This document shows, piece after piece, positions 28,839 to 42,270 of a stretch of DNA of 64,000 nt. The notes beneath the pieces were generated by a model that saw only the letters and a list, made by a program, of their open reading frames with translations, had not been told where the DNA came from and searched no databases. This stretch comes from Paracyclopina nana. Its lineage: Eukaryota; Arthropoda; Copepoda; Cyclopoida; Cyclopettidae. Position numbers and translations under genes: made by a program. Where the stretch lies: positions 15,128,001-15,192,000 of the forward strand of contig JAGUCH010000001.1 in assembly GCA_019096065.1 (NCBI GenBank), written 5' to 3'. Numbering within the stretch: the stretch's first letter is position 1; the number at the start of each line of letters is the position of its first letter.

Positions 28839-31706
28839 TTATAAAAGTAAAGCCATCATCAGGCCACTGACAAGACCAAGAGCAGGCACAACAATGGAAG
28901 CAGAATTTTCTGAAAACAAATAAATTATTGACCTTATTAATACTATTACTATTTTGAAGTACCCTTCTCCCAGCTCCAGAATCCCTTGGATTTTTCTGAA
29001 ATTGCATTGCTTGCTTGCTGCTGATTACGAGCCCTTGCTGACTGCCCATTTTTGCTGTCTGTTCCGTAATAATTCCTGCCTGGGTCTGCGAAGGATTTTT
29101 TACCAGGCCCATCGTCATTCATGGAATCATCTCCATCGTCGTCACTGCTTCCATGCGCAACAGCATAGCGATCATCAGGGTCTATGTCTGAAATGGGAGT
29201 TAAGGTGTCATTTTTGGCTAGTGGTACTGCTAATCATGCGATGGATGCACTATAATGACCTGGCTCTGGCTCGTGATATATAGTTGGAGCAACCGGCTCA
29301 GTTGGCACTGTCAATTCTGAAATGCAGACATTTAGTATCGAGTTAGCATTAGCATGTATGAATATTCGTAGTAATCAAGATTCGCGGAATGAAAGTTTTC
29401 TTCCCATTTTTAAGCTGCTTTACCGTATAATTGGATGGTGCCTTCGTTGTCGCCATGTGAATTTTTGGACAAGCACATGTACTGCCCAAAGTCCTCCTTT
29501 TGCACCCTTGAAATGTGCAGCTTCAAATCTAATTTGTAATTGGAGTGATGATGCTCATGCGTTTTGAATCGACCCGAAGTCATGACCATGGTGCCGTTAA
29601 AAACCCAATAAGAGATGGCCTTAGGCATTGCTTCAGTGATGCACTCTAAGGTCACATCGTGTCCCACTGCAGCTCCGATTAACTGGTTGGGAATCCAAAT
29701 CATGGGTGCGACTAAAAAAGAAGAAGCGTACACTAAGAAACGAGCGTGGAATACAAATGTCCTTATTCAACAATGATAATAATGGTCGCAGTACGAGCTG
29801 CCAAAAAGTGGAAAGCCAATTGTCCTGAAACCACACATATAGTATACCAACACTAAAAGATTGGGAGCGCACTGCGAATAATTTTCTAGAATAAAAACCA
29901 AAATACCCCACATTACACAAGGCGCATGAATATAAGCTAAATATATCAGTTATGCTGTTCTGGTGAATTAAAAAACCTGCTGAAAATTTCCATGGAAAAT
30001 GCCGTGATTTTGATTTATTTACACAGATAATTAATTTTGAATTTTTTTTTAATAACGCCGACCTTGCGACCAGCGATTGTCAATATTTGGCTATTTTTTC
30101 CATTGGCGCTTTTCAATATGCGATCAAAGGAAAATTGGCGTCAACTTCCTGTTTGTTCGGAATGAATTGAGTAAATACCACTCAACCTTCACGAGTGTGC
30201 GTTCTAAAATTATTTGCAGTGTTGCTGGCACTTTAATGGCAAATCTCGACGCTATATGCATGTAGTGTATGTTGCTTACATTCAAATTAGATTGCCTTTT
30301 GTTCGTGCTACCAAGGCCATTTCTTCATGTTCAAACGCACTTTTTTAAAAGGCTCTCATTTTCGAGCAGTAGCAGCGAGGAGAACACAATTTGCATACAA
30401 AAATATCAGCAGAATTTTAAGCCAAAGGTTACGATACAATTTTAGTAGTAGCGCTAGCTAGAAGAGTTGCATGCAGCTATATGTAGGCACTAAATCCTCA
30501 TTTAAGGTCCTCAAGGAGCGAAGAAGGTAGAAGACTTGCTGCACCGCACCGCTGCTTACAACTTTTATACCATATCGAGGCCAGGAAAGATGCATTTCAT
30601 GAAGAAAAATTGGCTCCACGAAAAAGGGGTACGAGATGATTTTTCTGAGCCAGTGAGTGCATATCTTATGCACACACCCATTGAAGCATTTTGAATACGT
30701 TTGAAAAAAAAACTAAGAAAATGCTCACAGTCCACATTGAGTATGATCCTCTTGCTCACAGCTGGCTGCACTCCGTTCCTTGCGATACACAGATAAGCCC
30801 CCATTTCTGTCCTCGAGATCCGGATCAGATCCAACACTTCGCCATGAACTTCACTCTTCTCCGCTGCAAACAAAAAAGCCCCAAGTAAAATAATTAATCA
30901 TCACTTACCAAGCGTGTGGATTACCTTTTTTGCCCTCGCCTTTCTTCTTCTTCAGCATGATTTTGCGGCCGTCCTCGCGTTTCCAAGTGATTTTCGGCTC
31001 AGGTGTGCCCGACGCTTTGCACACGAGGCTGGCATTGTAGTTTTCGCGAATATTCACCGTGGAGGCTGAGCTCTCCGAATCCGAGATCTCGGGTGGAACT
31101 GAAATCGTAAGGATACGCGCGTGTCTATGATACTCGAGTCTGAATACATTATGCGAGAGACTATCAAAGGATGAGAGGTTGGTCGAGAAGTCGTTGATTG
31201 CTCCGAGATCCCCTCGAAGAATATGTGAATGCGGTCTGCATACCAAGTGCCCCACACTTTTTTATGAATTACCAATATAGTATGTAGTATGGCAGCATAA
31301 TATATAGTACGCTTACCCACGACATCCAGATACCCCACTTTGGACACCATGGGGTCGGTGTTGACTTGGCACATGTAGAAGCCCTTGTCTTCCTGTTGGA
31401 CATTTTGGATCTTGAGCGACCACGTGTAGTGCTTGTCGTGGCTGATGGAAAACCGAGGTATGCGAGTTATAACGTGGCTGTGTATAGTGAGGATCATCTG
31501 ACGATCGATGTGGATAAAAGCCACCTGAAAAGGGCTCAGCTACTTACCCCGTCCTCTTCATATTTTTTAAGGTTAATGGGATAATACCTTGTAATCTTGT
31601 AAATGCTTAACCACGCATTGAAGGGTTGCATCTCTGCCAACTGCGACAGTCTCATTTGTCATGGGATCAATTGTAACTGGATTGGTCGCCGTTTCCGCCG
31701 AAACCA
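28839..31706 (-). CDS. Lachesin/DIP-like GPI-anchored protein with three Ig domains, 5' exon missing
   Basis: Cell-surface recognition molecule of the IgLON-like arthropod family (lachesin, DIPs), acting in neural or epithelial adhesion. Exons joined in phase: 31706-31588, 31524-31317, 31098-30925, 30863-30729, 29711-29424, 29316-29260, 29187-28963 and 28909-28839. Ig1 contains MILTIHSHVITR and FYMCQVNTDPM, the family signature. Ig2 has SLVCKASGTPEPKITWKR and GAYLCIARNGVQP. Ig3 has VTLECITEAMP and FGQYMCLSKNS. A charged linker follows, and then a hydrophobic C-terminus (IVVPALGLVSGLMMALLL) typical of a GPI signal. The Trp normally found in Ig1 (K-V-x-W) is Phe (KVAFIH). The signal-peptide exon lies upstream of 31706 and was not located. 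Confidence 0.88.
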
Positions 31707-32920
31707 CTTGAAAAAGGGAGAAAAAGGTTACCATATACTGCTGGAACATATAGGCAAAGAAAGCTGGAAAAACGCGCGTTGGATGCCATGTTTCTGCTAA
31801 AGTGACACTTTCATCTCTGCCTTCATCCATTTTTAATTGACTCACATTCGGGTGGGCCGCGCGAAAAGGATCTACACATTTTTAGCTTTCTTGAAGGAAA
31901 GCTCTCGCGGCTTGACTGTAGGAAAGAATGCCCAAGGGAAACAAGCAGAAGTTGTAGCTCGGACTGTAGACATAAATTAGCTGACGTCGATGCAATTTAG
32001 CGCGCTCCGCGTAAGATTTTCCACTTGAGAAGGGTTGATCAGAATTCCGGGCTCGTGCCTTTGAGGCCATGAGTAGGACAGGCAAAGTAGAAAAGATGGC
32101 CATGAGCCTGCGGAACGTGAGCAGGTGAGGCCGAGGAAATTGCAGCCTCGGAATTGTCTCTAGTATATGGCGACAGATGAACATAAACTCACGCACACAC
32201 ACCCTGGCGGCTAGCTTCTTTCTGCAATTGAGCAAATGTATCTTTATAGCTCGACGTGGCCACCATTTCCTCAAAGGAGGGCCCAAATCGCCGGTAAAAA
32301 ATGTAGTAGGCTAGAAATGATCATATTTGTTGAATTAGCTGGCCCTCGGGTTGAAAACATAAACGCTGAAGCGGTGGAGAAAAGCAGGCAATTCTGAGGA
32401 AGGCAGAAAGCCTAAGCTCAATAACTGCTTTTCCACGAGGATTCCCACCTCACCATATACAGAAACCCTGAATAACCCATGCGACAAAAATTGGGCTGGA
32501 ACAATATGCGAAATGGCTGGCCATAAATTGAGAATTGCGGCAGTCGTAGAATTCCGTGAAAAATGGCTTGACCTTTCCCCAGCTCTTAAACATGATCACA
32601 TTTGATGCTAGTGGATGCGAGTCCTTTAGAGATATTCAGTCGTAAATAAAAAGCCAATAAAATTGCAATTTTATGAGGCTCCATTTTGTCCCAAAGATCA
32701 TAATGGCTTTTCTCGATATTATGTAAAAAATCGACCATGGGAATCGAGCCCAAATTTGTCTTAGCTCTAATTTTGCAGCATTGTGGGCTTTGTATGAATA
32801 TTGTAGCAGAGTATATATACTGGGGTTCCATGTGAAAATTTCCCCCTTGGTTTACTGTCAGACAGGAGAAAGCATTTATCAGGATGCTACTACAAACAGG
32901 GTGAACCAAAATGGAGAATA
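31707..32920. other. Intron/5' region of the Ig-domain gene, no exon located
   Basis: The missing signal-peptide exon must lie upstream (right) of 31706. A hydrophobic stretch MAIFSTLPVLLMASKARA is encoded on the minus strand near 32095, but no donor in the needed phase follows it, so I did not include it. Confidence 0.35.
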
Positions 32921-32928
32921 CATCGGAT

Positions 32929-33321
32929 TAGCTACTATATAAACTTAGAGAGCGGACAACGAAATCCGCAAGTTTGCGCTGGTTCCTTTCACGTAACCTT
33001 TTAAGCAAGTCGGAAAGATATCTTTTCTGTCTACAAAACCTAGGAAGCGGCATGGGGAGCGGGAAAAACCAAAACACAATTTTAATTGTTTGAATAATTA
33101 TTCAAATTAATACTTTTGCTTCTGAAAAATTAAATGCTATATTCTTTAGCTTAGAATTCACGTTTTTCCTTCAAAAAAATCATTTTAGACTCTAAATCAA
33201 GGTACGCAATTGCCTCAGATTTCTTTAATCGCATTCAAAAGGAACCACTATTGAAATTGACAGCTGATACCTCAATGCTTGATTTTGGCGTTGGCCACTC
33301 TCTAAGTTTATATAGTAGCTA
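32929..33321. mobile_element. MITE with 8-bp TSD (CATCGGAT), hAT-like
   Basis: A 393-bp element with inverted ends TAGCTACTATATAAAC and continuing similarity for about 35 bp, flanked by CATCGGAT at 32921-32928 and 33322-33329. The 8-bp duplication fits hAT- or P-type elements. It has no ORF. Outside it, AACAGGGTG (32896) and CACCCTGTT (33404) may be the ends of an older mariner-type element into which it inserted. Confidence 0.82.
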
Positions 33322-33429
33322 CATCGGATAAACTGCAAACCTGAAAAATGCCACTATAGGCAAATCTCTAAAAAGTGCCTGTGCTTCACTTTGAGACACC
33401 CTGTTTCCCAAAAAAAGATGCTTGTCTTC

Positions 33430-35120
33430 AAGCCATCATTCAGGGTGCAAAATTGATGATAATGGCTGATTAATGTGAGCTAGCTGACTTGACCCATTTC
33501 TTGTCTTTGGAATAAAGCTCCCTGATTTCTCTTTCCTCGACTTTCGGAGGGCATCTGTCATAATGTCAAGTTTAAGGCTGCCGTCACATATGTTGAAAAA
33601 GTTCGAGGGATAGGAACTATTTGTGCGCGGCATATCTAGTTTGAATTTTGAATGGCCCCACACAGCAGCAGAGTTTCCAGTGCATTAAGTCCACGTCGTT
33701 GAGGCTGGTTGTTGTGTGCTAAACATTGTGTGTGTGTGCGTCCCATCAAATATGATACTCAAGGCTCAATTTTCAGGCCCCATTTAATCTTCGTGACAAA
33801 TGGGGCAGGAGCATATGCTTGCAGTATGTAGGTAAGTAAAATCAGACGCCCAAAATCAACACTTTTCCCTTTGAAAGCTTAATAAAATAGCACTGACTGA
33901 ACAGGTAGAGAAAGCCGTTTTATGGGCCATAATCTGTGCAATTATGAGGCTGTGTTGGTGCGGCGTTCCCCGCCAGAGAGTTTGCTGGCCTCAATGATGT
34001 TTGATCTTCTTATAACTTCCTTTCTGGTCTCAAACAAGGGGCTAGAAGATATATAGACAAATGACCGGGTCATTGCTTCAACACTTTCTCAAATGGTAAT
34101 AATGTCTTGGCCTAGATACTGACACTGTAGTTCTACATCGTTCCTATAGAAGCTTGCTTGAGTTATGGCCATTTATATGGCATTCAATGACCAACGGAAT
34201 TTTTTTTCGGAGAGCAGCTATATGCTATACTATATAAAGCATGGCTCATATATAGTACAAGTTGCAAAAGAGCAATTACACATATCAAAAGTGGAGCTAA
34301 TTGGTGAAACTTTTTTCGTAGCAGCAAACTTTTTCCCGTTTATCCCATCATGTTGTTGGTTGGCTTTCAAAGATGCTGCTGCTGCTTCTGCCATTTCCAC
34401 TAAAAACGTCCGCAGCAAAGGAGGGTAAAAACAAAATACTGCCAGTCTTTATTGCCCACTTTTTTATTCATGCCGCCCCCCTTGGTTGGTATTAATCTTT
34501 GAGCAAAGTGTTCATTAGTGCCCATGCAGGTGATTAAACTACACCGACAACAGACAGGGGACCACTGTGTCTTGATTTTCGAGGCCTATGGCGCGTTTAA
34601 AAGCCAGCTCAACAAAACTGCTTGCTCTCACTTGCTTCCAAAATAAATAAACACCCTTTCTTGGCTAGAAGAAGGCAAAAACTGCTCACCGACTCAGTTT
34701 TAAGTTGATTTGGCTTCGAAAATTGGCCTGTCGCTCTTCTCCTTTTACAGCTGTCGTGTCGGTACTCGCTACTTGACCCGTTGACCGGTTCGCGATCAAG
34801 TGGAAAAGTGAGAGCTTTTGTTAACTCCCCAAATATTGTTGTAAATAGCCAAAGAGAAGCGTAAAATTTTCCGGCAATGCCTGGTAGCACCATCCTTTTT
34901 ATGAACGGGTGCTCACATTCGAATCAGCTGTCGTAGAGACTAAAGACCACGCTAGCGTGCGCTCTTTAGTAAAAAGCTGCGCGCGATACAGCTGTAACTG
35001 TAAGCTTATACTTGACTTAGACTGCAACCGCAATTTTTCAAGAAGATTTCAAGATGATCTATAATATAAGGTGACATACTAGCTGAGCTTTTCTTCCATG
35101 AGCTGACGGACTCAGTGCTC
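33430..35120. other. Non-coding, nothing recognised
   Basis: AT-rich sequence with scattered short open frames on both strands, none with splice context, conserved motifs or a supported start. Confidence 0.4.
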
Positions 35121-35475
35121 CCCAACCAGAATTTTGCCGAAATTATCGGTTAATATTCGGGACCATTTTGATATCAAATTTGATCTTGAATACTTCGCGA
35201 ATCGGGGTTTAATCCGTGACGGAATTCACTGCTGAGAAATCGATTTGCTCATGAAAAGTAACTGAAATTCAATGTTGATTACTTCCTGATTGTTTCATAT
35301 GCTTGACCACTTTCAGCAGAATGTTCAGGAACTTTTCAGGAACTTTTCAGGAATTGATTTCAGTTATTTCAAGGACCTGTCAAAAATTAATTTTTTGGGG
35401 AGCTTTCTGGCTTTTTTGATTAAGCTTTCTCTTTCTTTAGACTATGATGGATTTTCAGTGAAAGAAAGAAAGTTT

Positions 35476-35548
35476 ACCCATGGTGGATTCGAACCCATGA
35501 ACCTCAGATTTGGAATCCAGTGCCTTGCCTCTAGACCACAGATGTCCC
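35476..35548 (-). ncRNA. tRNA-like (Trp CCA) relic, probably SINE/tRNA-derived
   Basis: The minus strand has an A-box-like TGGTCTAGAGG, an anticodon loop TTCCAAA (CCA, Trp), and a perfect B box GGTTCGAATCC at correct spacing. The anticodon stem is weak, the T stem and acceptor stem do not pair, so it is not a functional tRNA. It is probably a tRNA-derived SINE head or pseudogene embedded in the 35121-36273 element. Confidence 0.55.
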
Positions 35549-35639
35549 ACTCTGATTTAGCCTTTTTTAGCTGTAATATTGTGCAGAATATACTCTAGAT
35601 GGAGCTAGCTTTAATTTTTAGAGTACTTGGAAATGTCTT

Positions 35640-36150
35640 TTAAGTCCAGTTGTCACTGAATAGTTCTTGAACTATGGAAAAATAATCATTCTTGAATATT
35701 TATTGACATGAACACTCCTGAATTGTAATTGAATATTCAAGTTTCATTCATTATTGAAAAGCTACTGAACATAAGCTCTTGCATAGTTCTTGAATTGTCA
35801 AGAAGCTTTTGTTGCTGAAAAGTTGCTGAAATGAACATTACTGAATAGTTCTTGAAAAATTAAGCTTAATTTATTGTTGAAAAGTTGATGATTGAAAGTT
35901 CTTGAATAGTTCTTGAATTATCAAAAAGTATTCATTATTGAAAAGTTGTTGAATTGAACATTACTGAATAGTTCTTGAATAGTCAAGAAGTATTCATTGT
36001 TGAAAAGTTGCTGAAATCAAAGTTTCTGAATAGTTCTTGAATAGTCAAGACATATTCATTATTGAAAAGTTACAGAGCTAAACCTATTGAATAGTTCCCG
36101 AGCAGTCAATAGCTTTTCACACTGAGAAGTTGTTAAACAGTTATTGAGCT
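35640..36150. repeat. Degenerate ~60-bp tandem repeat
   Basis: Seven or eight imperfect units alternating TGAATAGTTCTTGAATAGT and ATTCATTATTGAAAAGTTGC. Spacing and sequence drift exclude a CRISPR array. It fills the right half of the TIR element. Confidence 0.75.
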
Positions 36151-36273
36151 TAAAGTTCTTGATTTGTTCCCGAGCACTCGAGTAGTTTTCATCAATGAAA
36201 AGCTTCCGAAAAGCTCATTTTGCCAATTCGGGAACTATTCTGGCCCGAATCGGTAACTAAAATTCTGGTTGGG

Positions 36274-39200
36274 TCTAGTCGGACTATGCTGTGGTACCTG
36301 TGGTACTAAAAAAGTGAACACTGTTAATCTTACCAATATTAACAATTTCATTTTTTGCCAGAGTTTCTCAGAAAACGCCAAAATTGAGTGCTTTTGTGAA
36401 GTAAAAAAAAAATATGGCAACACTCACTTCAAAACAAAACAGCTTCAGCAAAAATAAGCAATTTTGTATTTTTAAAAGGAGTAGATGAGAAAAGTAGCAA
36501 AGATGCTGATAGAAGCCCTTTTTGTTTGAATGGCCTGGGCAAGAAAATTCAAAATCATTGAAGTCAAAATTAATTATACTATAAATTGATAATCCTATCC
36601 AAGCTAAAATTCATAATGAAAAAAATCTTAGGGAGTAGTATTTGCAATTGTTTGCTCAAGCATCTCCGTTACTTTCTACTTTAGTTCCCGCTTTTAGTGA
36701 TTGCAGCGCCATCTAGGCTATGATGAACAAATTTCGTGATTTCCTGTCTCTTTGTTCCGTCAAGAATTGTCTTACGAGATGGCGCTGGGTGATTTAAGCT
36801 CTCAGTAGAAGTAAAGAATAATTAAAAAACGATTTCTGAATGTATTTTTTAAAGAATAGTTTGTTTTTTCATCCTATGGTCAAGCTTTAACGGAAGATCA
36901 AAGGTCGTGATGATGGGCTTCTGCTTTGGTACAGTGGTTTTTTTCTGAGGCTCTGAAGAAGAGAGAGCATAGGAAATGAAGGGTGTAATTGCATACAGAG
37001 CAAACAATAAATTTCCCTTAGGTAAATAAAATCCAGTAAATGATGCAATAAACCCTTCTTGGGATTTCCGCTGCCTCGGTTAATATATGCAAGACCCAAT
37101 ATAAACCTGGATTGATGAGTGTTAGGCAAACAATCTCGAGCATCAAAGAGCCTTTTCAATAAAACCACTGCACCAACCTCCCAAGAAAATCGAGCTCTTT
37201 TAGCCTGGCGCTCCTGCAGCTCAGTTTAAATCGATTTTGCATTTTCGCGAGTAGCAGGTCACCCACCATGGCACTATAGAGACCAGGAAGAGCAATTTAT
37301 CCAGTTTTAGCCACTACAATGTGTTGAGTCAACAAAGCTTGTTTTTGCTCCTGGCCTACTTTGGATCAAAGGATTTCATGTGGTATGTGTAACCTTCATT
37401 ATTTTAGCAAGCGTTCTGGGTTTTTTCTTGCCCATGCCCATGATGCCATGAGAGAGAAAAGAAATGCGATGATGTCCTTTTGTCTCTTATTCAGTTGCCT
37501 GGACCCCAAAAGTTGCTCAATGGGGACCTGACAGGAGATCCTTTCTAATGACTCCCAGGCATGCAAGCAACTTCAAGAGGAATAAGATGCTACCTTTTCC
37601 GCTCCCATATTATTCAGTTTTGTTTCCACGTGGTTTGTTTTAGTGAGGGGCAGGAAAAACTATGTAAGATTACTAAGCCAGCGAAGAAAAAAAGGGATCG
37701 AGTTTTATGCTGTGAAGGATAACCTCTCCCCACCCCATGTCGTTCAGGATATGATCCCCTTGAAGGAGAAGGAAAAAAAGACAAGCAAAAGTGTGTGTGT
37801 CTCAATGACTTTCTTGTCCCAGCTGGAGCTTGAGAGCAACCGACTATTATTAGAGGATTTCCATTTTGCTAGCCCACATATTGCAATCAGTCACTTCTTC
37901 ACCAACCATAAAAATGTTAAGAAAATTTTTTGAGGGCTAATAATATTGCAAAGGAAATGTAATAAGGATGGAAAATGTGACATTGTCGGGGCTGCTGATC
38001 ATGATCTTGAGCTCACAGGGTGGCGCAATGTAGCTCGAGATGACAAACGATTTGACGACCTCCCACTCTTCCAGGACCCCTTGGTGGTAAATGTAACTTT
38101 ATTGTCACTTAGATGATGTCCCCGCCAAGATCACCACTTCTTTCTAGACGGTCTGATTGCCACCGCAAACAATGAAATGGCATCAATTAAGCTGAAGTCG
38201 TCTGAAGGGAAATCTGATAGCGTGGGCCTCAAAAGGGCCGAAGCTCGAGGCTGTTAGAGCCTCTTTTATTCATGGCTAGAAACAATGTAGTGGACATAGT
38301 GTGCAAAGTAATCTGATGAAAGCCTAGGGTAGTTTTATGTCTCCTTTTTTGCTCTCTAGTGGAACATGCATGAGGCTTTTGTCCCCCTCAAAAAAGTTAC
38401 TCCTTCTTGCAGTAGTATACTACTGCTACAACATGATGTGTAAGAAGGCTGTAGTAGGAGGATATTTGTACTTTATTGGATAGCTTCACATTATTCTTCA
38501 ACATTCGTATGGAAATATCATATGTAGCATTTGGCGGGCGGCGGGACACAACAACCATTTGCACAAAATGGGATATGGCCCCTCTCAGCCGCTGCACTAG
38601 CTCCTGCTGCTGTTGCTAAAACGAAGACAATTTTCCAGTCAATCTAAAAATAGGTTCACGTAACCCTTGGGTCCCTCCCCCAGTCTCTGGGGTCCTGTTT
38701 GTAAGTAAGCAAGATGCAGGAAAGAAAGGAACGTGGCAAGAATGCAAATAGAGGAATATGTCAGATTTTTTTTACTAATGCTCTGTAGTGTACTATACTC
38801 GCGGGTTGCTCTCGCGCTGCATCTGTGTGACATCATGTCAATGCATGACAAGTTTGGCAAGTATGGCAAGAATGACTTTTTCATTCACTTGCCTCCTCCG
38901 TCAACAAAATAGTTGTAATCCGACATTTGGTATTCCTCCTCTTGCTGCTTTTTTTTATTTCAAGAACCTTAAGGAGGGAGTTTTCCACCTTGATTTACTG
39001 CCCTACCATTCATTCCTGGGAAAATAATGAGTCCACGACAGCATATACACTTGTAGTACGCAACAGCTTTAAAAAAGTTCTTTCCACTCCATTTCCACTT
39101 TCTCATGCCGAGTGGTGCAAAGTGAGCGGAGGCCTTCTTCAAGGTACAACTATCCCTCATGAAATTAGGCTTTAACAGCTCTTTCGGTGTAAATTGTGCC

Positions 39201-42200
39201 TCACCCACACTCAGAAGCTCGAGCTAAGTAATGGACCCCAAGTTTGCTCCAAAGTGTTTCCTGGACTGGTGATAAAGGGAGAGCCACTTCGAATCGTCCC
39301 AAAAATGGCCCCGACACAATGAGCCCAATTTCTTCACTCAAAGTGGCTCTCAATGATCTACAACCACCTAGGGAAATGGAGCAAAACGAATGCTACTTCT
39401 TCTTCAGCGTGAGTATAAAAAAGGAAGAGTCTTCTTCGACACCATCAGGGCATGGTGCATGTTTGTGACCAAATCTTTTGCATATTTGAGAGGAAAAAAG
39501 AGCAGCAGTGTAGAGAGGACCATGAGGAATATGGTTGGGCCATTATATTCCCATGTGAGACATCTGCATCCCACCAGGACAAGCAATATCTTGTACCACC
39601 CTTATAGCTACTGCGAACGTGCTGGAGTAACTAAGACATAAGCACACTTGAAGGCAAAAAATGATGATGAGCCTTCAGCAAAGGCATTTGCAAAACTCAA
39701 TACTGCGCTGCCAGCTCCAAAAGCTACATTTACAAGCTCGTATTCCAAGCTGATGCAATGCACTAAAGTAGTATAAAGCGCTTTCTTGCAATGCTCATGA
39801 CCACAGTTGGCTTTTCTTTTGGCCATTAGGAAAAATTGGCTATACAACCTCAAGAGAATAGACGAGGACTCACGTGCGAGGAGCGAGCTAGCCACCCTCG
39901 GCCATTGTTCAAAGTGGCTCCATAAAAAGAAGTGTGGAGAAAATCTGATGCAATGGCAGCAAATTGTTGTGCATTCAACCAACTTTGTGCATGGAGCTCT
40001 ATATTTGTCACAGCATTTGCATTTTGGGCGAAAATCTGGTACGTGTAGCAGGGCTTCATATCATTTGTCAGAATTAGCGCGGATAAATTGCTCTGGATCT
40101 GGTGACTGTATGAAGAAGAATCGATATAGTGTTGGTCGCAAATGCTCTATCAACTCGTTGTCGCGACAATTACCTAACTTGGTTGCTGCTTTTGGGTGTG
40201 GTCAAGTGCTTTTTCCACCTAATTTGAATGCCAGAGGGTAAATGGAAGAGATTACGCTATTTTTTCCAATTTGTATGAGAGTTTTTTGCCAGCTCACCGA
40301 AACAGCAAAACTGGAACAATTTGCACAAAGGAGCATTTTAGCATCCCGCAGAGTCCCATACAAGAGCCGGATTTGCGATTTTTTCTGGTGGTACACAAGA
40401 AAACGTATGCTGCAACTCCTTCATAATCTTTCCCCTCCCTCCGATTATGATCATCAAAAACTCCATTATTTACCATTGTGATAAATGGTCCGAAGAATAT
40501 GTGGTATTTTTTCGTATGCGCGTTTATCGGGGCTTTCTTGCGATTTCTAAGCGAAATTGACATCCTCAGTTGTGTAATAAGAAGTCTTACCCTTGAAGCT
40601 AAGTGAAACGATAAAAACAACATGCAGCACTTTTTTCATGGTTATTTCTGTGTCCTGGAACTGGCTACGATTCCGCCACGTCGCACTTTTTCCCACTCCA
40701 CTCATCTTGGGGGTTACTTCTTTGTCTTTTTTGCGTCAATCATACGTTTAGCACGTTTAGGCGAGGACTGAGAGCAGAGAACACCAGCAAAAAAGGATCT
40801 TGGAATCTTGTATGTGCGTACAGGAGAAGACCGAGAATGATGCGATAAAAACTAGCAGTCGTCCGGCCTCGAGGAGGCCGCAGAATTGACCAAACCGAGG
40901 GACGCGCAACAAAATGCGGTTGGAAGCGCGTTTGCGTTTATCGCGGAAAAACGATAACAAAACTTTGTTTCTCTTTGTATGCAATAAAATCGTCAATCAA
41001 GAAGAAATATAAAAATTAAGGTCTTCTGTCGGCAATTATTTCAATCTGTGAATTAAGTTTGACTTTATTTCATCTGCTTTGAGTGAAAAATCTTGAATTC
41101 CAATTCAAAGAATTCCTTTTAAGCACGTTGTCTCCGATTAAAAAAAGAGAAAGCAATACATCCATGTGAGGTAATACAATTTTAAGTATTTTTTAGCCTT
41201 TAGAGTTTTTATTTATAGCGTATTTCGTTTTATGAGAAATTGGCACATCCAATTGCAAATAAAGGCTGGCCGCAGTCGCCCAATAAAACGAAAAAGTGAG
41301 GCTTGAGTGGTGAATAAAAGAGGCTAGTGAATAATTTCTGGGCTACATTTTTTGACCGCATTGGTGCGCATGATATGCACCAAACCATCATCAAGTTATC
41401 TCTTGTCGTCGTGAGCTCCCCAAGAACAACGTGAAACATGCTACTTTTACCTTTTGCTCCTAATATAGTAAAAATTCTTAAGATAGGCTGTAAATTCCCT
41501 TAATATTGTCAATACCAGATTATTTTTATGAGGGCATTTTTGCAGCGTTTCTCACTGTGCTGAGACGGTCTCATGGGAGTTTTGACCCTCTAGCACCACG
41601 ATATCATGATGAGTTGTACTCAAGCTCCTCTGCAAAGGTCATTCACTATGTGTAGCAGCAGTATGCAATGTAGATGAATCCATTTAGATATGCAGCATAC
41701 ACTCCCTTCCTCATTTTGCCAAGAAGACAGTGAAAATTCACTGGGAAATACGACCATCAAGGCTTGACACCCTTCATCACAGAGGACTCGTTTTTCGTCC
41801 CAAAACGCACGTTTTTAAACAATTGAAGTGGAGAATTATGCTTGTTGGAAAGAGCCCTTTTCGTCATGCATACAAAAATGTCGAGGAAAAGCAGCATAGG
41901 CATAAAAAATACGAATTTAACAATTTCGTGTTTTTTTGTATTACACGCAAGTATTTGAATATTCAAAGTAAAGTACGTCTATTTGTATATGTGACCTCAT
42001 TACTAACAGCTGAAAAATTAGCTGCTTTCTTTGTGCCCAAAAACGCACTGAGAAATATGAAAGGTTGCGTGAATTTATTATGTAAATACCGTTTTTCACG
42101 AACAGAGTTATTTTAATAAAGTTTTAAGATTTCGGTAACATTTGGCGTTTTCATTCAATTCTAGGCCATATTCATAAACTGTGTCAAGCAACACTAGTCA

Positions 42201-42270
42201 TATTTTGAAGTTTGTCTTGTAAACAATTAGGAATTTTCCAATTTTATATTTCGGCCTGAAATAGCATAGA
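36274..42270. other. About 6 kb without a supported gene
   Basis: I see no splice-linked coding frames, RNA genes or paired terminal repeats. Frames up to 140 codons occur on both strands, for example 39807-40241 (+) and 39608-39982 (-), but they overlap each other and look random. It is upstream of METTL3 and may contain regulatory sequence. Confidence 0.4.

Larger units (their letters stand above)
35121..36273. mobile_element. TIR DNA element, CCCAACC...GGTTGGG ends, 2-bp TSD TC
   Basis: Inverted ends CCCAACCAGAATTTT, flanked by TC on both sides (35119-35120, 36274-36275), 1153 bp. The interior contains a degenerate repeat built on GAATAGTTCTTGAA and ATTGAAAAGTTGCTGAA, and a tRNA-like sequence on the minus strand. 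It has no transposase. Confidence 0.72.

Noticed and set aside
35476-35548. Functional tRNA-Trp
   Set aside because: The A and B boxes and CCA loop are present, but the acceptor and T stems do not pair, so I report it only as a relic.
35640-36150. Possible CRISPR-like regular repeat
   Set aside because: The units are imperfect, have no distinct spacers and sit in a TIR element of a eukaryotic genome.
39608-40241. Overlapping 124- and 144-codon frames on opposite strands
   Set aside because: They show no recognisable motif, splice context or signal peptide. Both overlap each other in an otherwise gene-free region.
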